Shown here piece by piece: positions 1-4,350 of a stretch of DNA of 5,547 nt. The notes below the pieces were generated by a model. It was not told the origin of the DNA and made no database searches. It saw only the letters and a program-made list of their open reading frames with translations. Position 1 is the stretch's first letter, and the number at the start of each line of letters is the position of its first letter. The position numbers were made by a program, and so were the translations under genes. The stretch is taken from contig JBIOWF010000024.1 of NCBI GenBank assembly GCA_044868295.1, forward strand, positions 1 to 5,547, in the 5' to 3' direction. The DNA comes from JBIOWF01 sp044868295 (GTDB lineage: Bacteria > Actinomycetota > Actinomycetes > Streptosporangiales > Streptosporangiaceae).

Positions 1-1
1 G

Positions 2-313
2 GAGGTGTTCAACCGCATCGCGACCTATGCCCTGCAGGCCGAGGAGCGGCTGCCGATCGAGGCCACCCACATGCTGATCGCGGGTGCGATCGACTTCGTC
101 GTCTTCATCGAGAAACGCAACGACTACCACCTCGGCGGCGGCCTCAGGCGCTACGTGTCGAGCGTGCGGGAGGTCACCGGATGCGACGGCCGCGTGCTCT
201 CCTCGGAGGTCTTCATCGTGAACGGCGACCGGGTCATTCCCCATGCCCCGATCTCCTGTCTCGACGAGCTGGCCGCCTTCGGCTACGACCCGACCCAGGA
301 GGCATGGCGATGA
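2..313 (+). CDS. tadA: TadA/CpaF-family type IVc pilus assembly ATPase, C-terminal fragment
   Basis: This is the 3' end of a secretion/pilus ATPase; the 5' part lies before the window. The open frame runs through the first base, so the GTG at position 5 is internal and not a start. In CpaF/TadA proteins this end is the last part of the RecA-like ATPase domain, after the Walker motifs, which are not visible here. Recognisable family segments are the AGAIDFVVFIEKR block, which matches the 'ASAIDLIV' region of CpaF, the RRYVSSVREVTG strand, and an ending around HAPISCLDELAAFGYDP, which I recognise from actinobacterial CpaF-like proteins. The protein acts on the cytoplasmic face of the membrane and hydrolyses ATP to drive Flp pilus assembly on the TadB/TadC platform encoded just downstream. 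Its TGA stop (311-313) overlaps the ATG of the next small ORF as ATGA. The family assignment is firm; the symbol follows from the Tad gene order. Confidence 0.9.
   Translation, partial: EVFNRIATYALQAEERLPIEATHMLIAGAIDFVVFIEKRNDYHLGGGLRRYVSSVREVTGCDGRVLSSEVFIVNGDRVIPHAPISCLDELAAFGYDPTQEAWR
297..302 (+). promoter_or_regulatory. Strong Shine-Dalgarno (AGGAGG) for the small ORF at 310
   Basis: A full AGGAGG lies 7 nt before the ATG at 310, inside the last codons of tadA. No other suitable start is served by it: the ATG at 304 is only 1 nt away and the tadB start is far downstream. It is the main support for translation of the 40-codon ORF. Confidence 0.6.
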
Positions 314-432
314 CCGCGGCCGGCCGCGGCCCTCTCCCGCACCGATCGGCCTCGACGCTCCCGCGACTTCCGGTCACGGCCCTTGCCGTGGAGCTTGCGG
401 CGATGGACGCGGACGGAGGGCGATCACGGTGA
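310..432 (+). CDS. Putative 40-residue small protein, coupled between tadA and tadB
   Basis: I do not recognise this product. A 40-codon ORF starts at ATG 310, overlapping the tadA stop as ATGA, and ends at TGA 430-432, overlapping the tadB GTG start as GTGA. A perfect AGGAGG sits 7 nt before its ATG. The peptide is rich in Ala, Arg, Leu and Pro, has no cysteine, no predicted membrane helix and no signal peptide that I can see. By hand count about 31 of 40 codons end in G or C, lower than the strong bias seen in the flanking genes, so selection on the protein may be weak. It could be a real small Tad accessory peptide, a leader-like ORF whose translation feeds ribosomes into tadB, or a remnant of an older tadB 5' end left by a frameshift. 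The translation signals are good; function is unknown. Confidence 0.42.
   Translation: MTAAGRGPLPHRSASTLPRLPVTALAVELAAMDADGGRSR
415..420 (+). promoter_or_regulatory. Shine-Dalgarno (GGAGGG) deciding the tadB GTG start
   Basis: GGAGGG ends 8 nt before GTG 429. This position, plus the GTGA overlap with the small ORF stop, favours 429 as the tadB start over the in-frame upstream codons that extend the frame back into tadA. Confidence 0.65.
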
Positions 433-1355
433 TTTCGTTCCCTCCGGGGGTTCTGGATCCCCTGGTGCTCCTGACCGGAGCCGTCGCCGGCGGCGGGCTG
501 TTCCTCCTCGTCCTCTCCCTGTACGGCATGCGCCCCCGGCCGCCCGGCCCGGACGGGAGGCTGAGGCGGCGAGCGCTGCTCCGGACGTTGTCCACCAGGA
601 CGGCGGTCGCCGTGATAACCGGCACGGTCGTCCTGGTCGTGACCGGCTGGCCGGTCGTCGCGGCGGGAGCCGTACTCCTCGTGCTGGCCTGGCGAGGGCT
701 GACCGGCGGCGCGGCGGAGGAGCGGGCGGCCATGCGGCGGCTGGAGGGGCTGGCCGCGTGGACCGAGTCGCTGCGCGACACGATCGCCGGCGCCGCCGGG
801 CTCGAACAGGCCATCCCGTCGTCGATCCGGGCGGCGGCCCCCATGCTGCGCCCGCACCTGAGGGCGCTGGTGGACCGGCTGCACACGCGCATGGCGCTGG
901 CCGACGCGCTACGGATGTTCGCCGACGAGCTCGACGACCCGTCCGCCGATCTGGTCGTCGCGGCGCTGATCCTCAACTCGCGGCTGCGCGGCCCCGGCCT
1001 GCGGGACGTGCTCTCGGCCCTCGCCGTGTCGGCTCGTGAGGAGCTCGACATGCGGCGGCGCGTCGAGGCGGAGCGCAAGTCGACCCGCAAGAGCGTCCAG
1101 ATCGTGGTCGGTACGGCTCTCGCCTTCGCGGCGGCTCTGGTGGTCTTCAACCGCTCATATGTGGAGGAGTACAACTCCGTGCTCGGCCAGGCCGTGCTCG
1201 TCGTGGTCGCGGGCTTGTTCGGCGCCGGGTTCGCCTGGATGCGGCGGCTCGCGCGGTTCGACAAACCCGCCCGCATCCTCGCTCCGTACTCCTCCGTCCC
1301 CGCGACCGTCCACAGTCCAGCGCGTGTGGGAGGTGGATCCCTTGACCCCTCTTGA
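429..1355 (+). CDS. tadB: TadB-like pilus platform protein (type II secretion F domain)
   Basis: An integral membrane protein of 308 residues that would form, with TadC, the inner-membrane platform on which the TadA ATPase acts. Visible layout: a hydrophobic segment at about 9-32; a second hydrophobic region at about 57-88, possibly one or two helices; a cytoplasmic T2SSF-type helical region at about 105-215, which includes the pattern LEGLAAWTESLRDTIAGAAGL..AI, typical of actinobacterial TadB; then two C-terminal membrane helices at about 223-240 and 251-271 and a short basic tail. The GTG start was chosen for its GGAGGG 8 nt upstream and for the overlap with the preceding small ORF; the frame stays open to 243 but that stretch overlaps tadA and is not TadB-like. 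The length fits the family. A 45-nt gap separates it from tadC. Position between the ATPase and TadC supports TadB over other F-domain proteins. Confidence 0.88.
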   Translation: MISFPPGVLDPLVLLTGAVAGGGLFLLVLSLYGMRPRPPGPDGRLRRRALLRTLSTRTAVAVITGTVVLVVTGWPVVAAGAVLLVLAWRGLTGGAAEERAAMRRLEGLAAWTESLRDTIAGAAGLEQAIPSSIRAAAPMLRPHLRALVDRLHTRMALADALRMFADELDDPSADLVVAALILNSRLRGPGLRDVLSALAVSAREELDMRRRVEAERKSTRKSVQIVVGTALAFAAALVVFNRSYVEEYNSVLGQAVLVVVAGLFGAGFAWMRRLARFDKPARILAPYSSVPATVHSPARVGGGSLDPS

Positions 1356-1367
1356 TCGCGTACGACC

Positions 1368-1382
1368 GGGGCGCAGGGCCCC
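1368..1382 (+). other. Short GC hairpin in the tadB-tadC gap
   Basis: GGGGC and GCCCC form a 5-bp stem with a 5-nt loop (GCAGG), 8 nt before the tadC Shine-Dalgarno. There is no U-tract, so it is not a typical intrinsic terminator. It may be chance in such GC-rich DNA, or mild mRNA structure between the two cistrons. Confidence 0.25.
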
Positions 1383-1400
1383 TGAGATCGGGGAGGCGCC

Positions 1401-2357
1401 GTGACCGGTACCGCGCTCGCCGGAGCCGTGCTGGGGCTTGGGCTCTTCATGCTCTTCAGAGCACTGTTCCCGGCCCGGCCCGGGCTGGTCGCCCGGCTGA
1501 CGGCCCTCGACCTCGCCCGCGAAGGCGTGGACGCGCCGCGGGCTCCGCTCGTCGCGCCAGACGAGACCGTCAGCGCGTTCCGCCGCGATCTCGGCGTGCG
1601 ACTCGCGCGGTTGTACGCGTCGCACGGCTGGGAGGTCCGGTCCGTCAGGGCCGACCTGGCGCTCCTCGGGAAGTCCTTCGAGGGGTTCCTCGCGACGAAG
1701 GCGCTGCTCGCGGCGTCCGGGCTGCTCGTGTTCCCGCTACTGATCGGCTGGCTGGCGGTCATGGGGTGGGGGGTGTCCCTGCAGGTGCCGTTCTGGTCCG
1801 CGCTGGTGGCTGCCGCGATCTTCTTCCTCCTCCCCGACGTGCAGATCCGGCGGGACGCGGCCACCCGTAGGCGTGACTTCCGGCACGCGGTCGGCGCCTT
1901 CCTGGACCTCGTCGCCATGAACCTCGCGGGCGGACGGGGAGTGCCGGAGGCGCTGATGATGGCCGTGTCCGTCGGCAGCCCCGTTCCAGCCTCGGCCAAC
2001 GGCTCCGGCGCCGTTCCCGGTGCCAACTGGGCGATGGAACGCATCCGCGAAGCCCTCGCGAACGCCCGGATCGTCGGCATCACCCCGTGGCAGGCGCTGG
2101 GCCAGCTCGGGGACGAGATCAACGTCGACGAGCTGCGCGACCTCTCCGCCGCGCTCGGCCTGGTGGCCGACGACGGTGCCAAGGTGCGCTCCTCGCTCAC
2201 CGCCCGCGCCGCCACGCTGCGACGGCGGGAGCTCGCCGAGGTCGAAGGCAAGGCGGGCGAGCGTTCCCAGTCGATGCTCGTCGCTCAGCTCCTGCTGTGC
2301 GCGGGCTTCGTGATCTTTCTGAGTTTTCCGGCAGCGATGAAGATGTTGGGGTCCTGA
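1401..2357 (+). CDS. tadC: TadC-like pilus platform protein (type II secretion F domain)
   Basis: A 318-residue membrane protein, partner of TadB in the Tad pilus platform. Visible: an N-terminal helix at about 4-23, two membrane helices at about 98-122 and 129-145, then the F-domain region at about 160-290 and a C-terminal helix at about 292-312. Family marks include FRHAVGAFLDLVAMNLAGGRGVPEAL (160-185), the block ARIVGITPWQALGQLGDEI (222-240), the run LRDLSAALGLVADDGAKVRSSL, and the ending LLLCAGFVIFLSFPAAMKML. A Ser/Ala/Pro/Gly-rich loop at about 192-207 lies between two F-domain helices. The GTG start has GGGAGG at 1391-1396, only 4 nt away, a slightly short spacing, but the hydrophobic N-terminus begins immediately so no later start fits. 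Its stop overlaps the pilin start as TGATG, which indicates translational coupling to the pilin gene. Confidence 0.9.
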   Translation: MTGTALAGAVLGLGLFMLFRALFPARPGLVARLTALDLAREGVDAPRAPLVAPDETVSAFRRDLGVRLARLYASHGWEVRSVRADLALLGKSFEGFLATKALLAASGLLVFPLLIGWLAVMGWGVSLQVPFWSALVAAAIFFLLPDVQIRRDAATRRRDFRHAVGAFLDLVAMNLAGGRGVPEALMMAVSVGSPVPASANGSGAVPGANWAMERIREALANARIVGITPWQALGQLGDEINVDELRDLSAALGLVADDGAKVRSSLTARAATLRRRELAEVEGKAGERSQSMLVAQLLLCAGFVIFLSFPAAMKMLGS

Positions 2358-2575
2358 TGCTCTGGTTCAACTACATGATCGCCGTGCTGAACGTGCGGAT
2401 CGATCGGGCACGAAACGCTCCGAGCAGGGGCGCCTCGGCCGTCGAGTGGGTGATCATCACGGCCATCATCGCCGGGGTCGCGCTCGGCCTGGCCACGCTC
2501 ATCAAGACGCTGGTCACCCAGAAGGAAGCCGAGATCACCTCCAACTTCGGCGGCGGAGGCGGTAGTGGGGGCTGA
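2357..2575 (+). CDS. flp: Flp-type prepilin (type IVc major pilin candidate)
   Basis: A 72-residue prepilin. It has a 25-residue leader with a hydrophobic start (MLWFNYMIAV), a basic stretch (RIDRAR) and then the cleavage motif SRG|ASAVEW. Cleavage after Gly25 would give a mature protein of 47 residues with Glu at +5, the hallmark of type IV pilins, followed by Trp where many Flp pilins have Tyr. Residues 30-53 form the single hydrophobic helix that packs in the pilus core. The protein ends in a glycine-rich tail (FGGGGGSGG). No prepilin peptidase is in the window. The start is set by the TGATG overlap with tadC; only a weak purine run (TTGGGG) precedes it, so translation may depend on reinitiation after tadC, which is notable for a pilin expected at high copy. 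It is the only Flp-type pilin here and so the best candidate for the major subunit. Confidence 0.85.
   Translation: MLWFNYMIAVLNVRIDRARNAPSRGASAVEWVIITAIIAGVALGLATLIKTLVTQKEAEITSNFGGGGGSGG
2555..2559 (+). promoter_or_regulatory. Possible Shine-Dalgarno (GGAGG) inside the pilin glycine tail
   Basis: GGAGG lies 5 nt before a GTG at 2565 that opens the TadE frame 69 codons ahead of the start chosen at 2772. The same bases encode the glycine tail of the pilin, so the match could arise from glycine codons alone. Confidence 0.3.
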
Positions 2576-2771
2576 GGCAAGTTCGACGGCGGCCAGTAGC
2601 GACACCAGAGCCGGTCCGCCCTTCCCCACCACGACGCGCCGCCTCGCCGGCACACACAGGTGCGCCGAACCCGTGAGCCACGGCCGCGTGCCTCCCGCGA
2701 GCCCGCTTATGCGGAGGCCGCCGACGGGGCCGATGGCCCGCGTGTCCGGACCGAACGAGGACCGGCCGGCC
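2576..2771 (+). other. Flp-TadE interval; intergenic or long TadE leader
   Basis: About 196 nt between the pilin stop and the ATG chosen for the TadE-like gene. It is open throughout in the TadE frame, with possible starts at GTG 2565, ATG 2709 and ATG 2733. Its translation would be rich in Pro, Ala, Arg and Thr and low in hydrophobics. By hand count about 84% of codons end in G or C, but second positions are also very GC-rich, unlike a normal coding region. I see no terminator-like hairpin with a U-tract and no clear promoter; GTCCGGAC (2744-2751) and GGCCGGCC (2763-2770) are short palindromes with no assigned role. Confidence 0.4.
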
Positions 2772-3197
2772 ATGGCTCAGGCATGTCGCCGGGGTGAGCG
2801 GGGCGCGGCGGTGATCGAGCTGGCCATGCTCATGCCCATCGTCCTGGCGGTGGTGCTGCTGGTCGTTCAGATGGCTCTCTGGTTCCACGGCCGCCAGGTG
2901 GCCGACGCCGCCGCGCGCGAGGGAGCCAGGATCGCCCGCGCAGCGGGCGACTCCGACGGCTGGCAGGGCGAGGCCGAGGCGAGAGCCGTACAGATCGTGC
3001 AGGCGGTCGGCCCGGAGCTGCTCAAGAACGCGAAGGCCCAGGCATGGGAGCAGGACGACCAGCGCGGCATGGACGTGACGGGCAGCGCCGTCCAGGTGGT
3101 GCCGCTGCTGCCCGAGCTGACCTTCACCATCACCGCCCATTTCGGCGGCCCCGTCGAATGCTTCCGCCCCGACGACGGCTCGGGAGGTTGCCAGTGA
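2772..3197 (+). CDS. tadE: TadE-like minor pilin
   Basis: A 141-residue pseudopilin-like protein. It has a short basic leader (MAQACRRGERG) and then the class III cleavage pattern G|AAVIE with Glu at +5. A hydrophobic helix follows (about 14-37, LAMLMPIVLAVVLLVVQMALW) and then the TadE-typical segment with HGRQVADAAAREGARIAR at 39-56. The rest would be exposed outside the membrane; Cys130 and Cys140 near the end could form a disulfide. In Tad systems TadE-type proteins are processed like pilins and act as minor subunits or assembly factors. Start choice is uncertain: ATG 2772 gives a normal short leader but has only GAGG 11 nt upstream, while GTG 2565 has GGAGG 5 nt upstream and would overlap the pilin gene, giving an 80-residue leader. 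The stop overlaps the next GTG as GTGA. The family call is firm; the start is not. Confidence 0.82.
   Translation: MAQACRRGERGAAVIELAMLMPIVLAVVLLVVQMALWFHGRQVADAAAREGARIARAAGDSDGWQGEAEARAVQIVQAVGPELLKNAKAQAWEQDDQRGMDVTGSAVQVVPLLPELTFTITAHFGGPVECFRPDDGSGGCQ
3182..3187 (+). promoter_or_regulatory. Shine-Dalgarno (GGGAGG) deciding the long TadF-like start
   Basis: GGGAGG lies 6 nt before GTG 3194, at the end of the TadE-like gene. Together with the GTGA stop-start overlap it supports a start about 97 codons ahead of the cleavage site, rather than ATG 3488, which lies inside the cleavage motif itself. Confidence 0.6.
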
Positions 3198-3853
3198 AAG
3201 ACATCCGCGTCAGCCCACACGGCTCCCTTGTCCATGCCTCGAAACCCCCATCAGAGCTGAGATTCACAAGAGCCGCGAAGTCCGCCTCGGGGCGTGGCTC
3301 GAAGGGTGGGGCGATACGCGCTTTGGGCCGGGGAACGGCGCAGACGGAGTCCGAATCGAAACCGGCCTTGGGCCGCGGCTCGAAGAGCGGCGCGGTGCGT
3401 GTTTCGGGGTGGGGCGGGGCGTGGGCGGAGTGGGAGCCGAGGCCTGTCACGGAGCGCGGCTCGGGGCTCGTTTCGGAGCGTGGATCGATGACGGCCGAGA
3501 CGGTGATGCTGGCCCCGGTTTTCCTGCTCTTTCTGATGTTCCTCGTCGGCGCGGGGCGGATCGTCGAGGCGCAGGGAGAGGTCAACGGGGCCGCGCGGGA
3601 CGCCGCCCGAGCCGCCTCCGTGCAACGGACCCTCTCCGGCGCCGAGTCCGCCGCAACGCAGGCGGCGACCGGCGCGTTGTCCGGCCAGTGCGCGCCGCAG
3701 GTCAGCATGTCCGGCACGGATTGGAAGGAAGGTGGCGTGGTCTCCACCACGGTCACGTGCGAGCTCGATCTCGACTTCCTCGGCTTCGGTACGGCGAAGC
3801 GGATGTCGGGAACCTCCGTCGTCCCTCTGGAGCAGTTCAGGAGGGTCGATTGA
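3194..3853 (+). CDS. TadE/TadF-like minor pilin with long repetitive leader
   Basis: A 219-residue protein with a TadE-like core. The pilin-like motif SERG|SMTAE (Glu102 at +5) comes only at residues 94-102, then a hydrophobic helix (about 103-119, TVMLAPVFLLFLMFLVG) and the TadE-type run VNGAARDAARAASVQRT. The mature part holds two cysteines (Cys166, Cys189), a likely disulfide. The first 97 residues are the odd part: hydrophilic, basic, rich in Gly, Ser and Arg, with five (G/E)RG(S/T) motifs at residues 33, 45, 60, 87 and 95 arranged in 27-residue repeats. Codon use there is atypical: about three quarters of codons end in G or C by hand count, with AGA, ATA and TTG present. Start GTG 3194 has GGGAGG at 6 nt and overlaps the TadE stop. 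A later start (GTG 3395) would shorten the leader but lacks a clear ribosome site. Likely role: minor pilin or pilus-assembly factor at the membrane. Confidence 0.75.
   Translation: MKDIRVSPHGSLVHASKPPSELRFTRAAKSASGRGSKGGAIRALGRGTAQTESESKPALGRGSKSGAVRVSGWGGAWAEWEPRPVTERGSGLVSERGSMTAETVMLAPVFLLFLMFLVGAGRIVEAQGEVNGAARDAARAASVQRTLSGAESAATQAATGALSGQCAPQVSMSGTDWKEGGVVSTTVTCELDLDFLGFGTAKRMSGTSVVPLEQFRRVD
3284..3499 (+). repeat. Tandem 81-nt (27-codon) repeats in the TadF-like leader
   Basis: Two full units, 3284-3364 and 3365-3445, align without gaps: 15 of 27 residues and about 55 of 81 bases match by hand count. A third, partial unit starts at 3446 and runs into the prepilin cleavage site, aligning with a gap of about four codons. 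Each unit carries xRGS near its start and a second G/ERG(S/T)-like or degenerate copy about 12 residues later, ending near a glutamate. GGCTCG recurs at 3296, 3377-3378 and 3458, about 81 nt apart. Confidence 0.75.
3840..3844 (+). promoter_or_regulatory. Shine-Dalgarno (GGAGG) for the TadG-like gene
   Basis: GGAGG, part of AGGAGGG, lies 8 nt before ATG 3853 and within the last codons of the preceding gene. It fixes the TadG-like start together with the TGATG overlap. Confidence 0.6.
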
Positions 3854-4350
3854 TGCAGGTCGCCCACCGAACGGCCCCCGGGAAGGACCCAGCGGCCACT
3901 CGTCCATGGCGCAGGTCGATGCCGGTCTTCGAAGGGGAGCGGGGGTCGATGTCGGTCTTCGTGGTCATCTTCTCGATCGCGGTGTTCCTGCTGGCCGGGC
4001 TGCTGGTCGACGGAGGGGCGGCCATCAACGCGCGGCTCAAGGCCGCCGATGTGGCAGAGCAGGGCGCTCGTGCCGCCGCAGACCAGATCGACGTCGAAAC
4101 GCTGCGCTCCACCGGCCAGGTACGGCTGTCGGCCGACGAGGGCGTCGTGTGCGGCCGGGCCCAGGAGATCGTGGCGGCCCATGACGCCGACGGCGTACGC
4201 ATGACCGAATGCGTGATCGCCGGAGGCCAGACCGAGGTGACGGTCGGGGTCGGCGTCCACTGGGACGCCCTTTTCCTCTCCGTGCTCGGCTTCAGTGGCT
4301 CCGACATGGTGGCCGGCGCCACGGCCGGCCCGGACACGGGTGCCGCATGA
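3853..4350 (+). CDS. TadG-like Flp pilus-assembly protein
   Basis: A 165-residue protein with one N-terminal membrane helix. A 31-residue basic leader ends in EGERG, followed by SMSVFVVIFSIAVFLLAGLLVDGG (32-55) and the segment INARLKAADVAEQGARAAADQID (58-80). The combination of helix, VDGG and an Ala-rich amphipathic stretch is typical of the TadG-like N-terminal region and of short actinobacterial 'TadG-related' proteins. It lacks the large C-terminal region of proteobacterial TadG. Unlike the two preceding genes, the position five residues after the Gly31 site is Phe36, not Glu, so it may not be processed and assembled as a pilin but stay as a membrane-anchored factor. Cys100 and Cys120 may pair outside the membrane. 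The leader contains a duplicated SM(P/S)VF block. It starts with TGATG overlap and a good GGAGG; its stop overlaps the next gene as ATGA. Confidence 0.78.
   Translation: MQVAHRTAPGKDPAATRPWRRSMPVFEGERGSMSVFVVIFSIAVFLLAGLLVDGGAAINARLKAADVAEQGARAAADQIDVETLRSTGQVRLSADEGVVCGRAQEIVAAHDADGVRMTECVIAGGQTEVTVGVGVHWDALFLSVLGFSGSDMVAGATAGPDTGAA
3914..3961 (+). repeat. 10-codon duplication at the TadG-like leader
   Basis: Two 18-nt copies, 3914-3931 and 3944-3961, differ at one base and are 30 nt apart, in frame. They encode (R/G)SMPVF and GSMSVF, so the sequence around the cleavage-like site occurs twice, the second copy joining the membrane helix. Confidence 0.7.

Noticed and set aside
1368..1382. tadB-tadC hairpin as a terminator
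   Set aside because: The stem is only 5 bp, has no U-tract and stands before a gene that belongs to the same operon.
1036..1404. An alternate plus-strand frame spanning the tadB end and the tadC start
   Set aside because: It is a Ser/Arg-rich shadow of tadB; its stop overlapping the tadC GTG is coincidental and the tadB frame has the membrane helices.
374..2251. A 625-codon open frame on the minus strand across tadB and tadC
   Set aside because: Its translation is rich in Ser, Arg, Ala and Pro with no domain I recognise, and it lies antisense to two clear Tad genes. Long antisense frames are expected in very GC-rich coding DNA.
2535..3140. Minus-strand frame of 201 codons opposite the Flp-TadE interval
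   Set aside because: It covers the ambiguous 2576-2771 stretch, but its sequence is His/Arg/Gly-rich with no recognisable family and continues antisense to the TadE helix.
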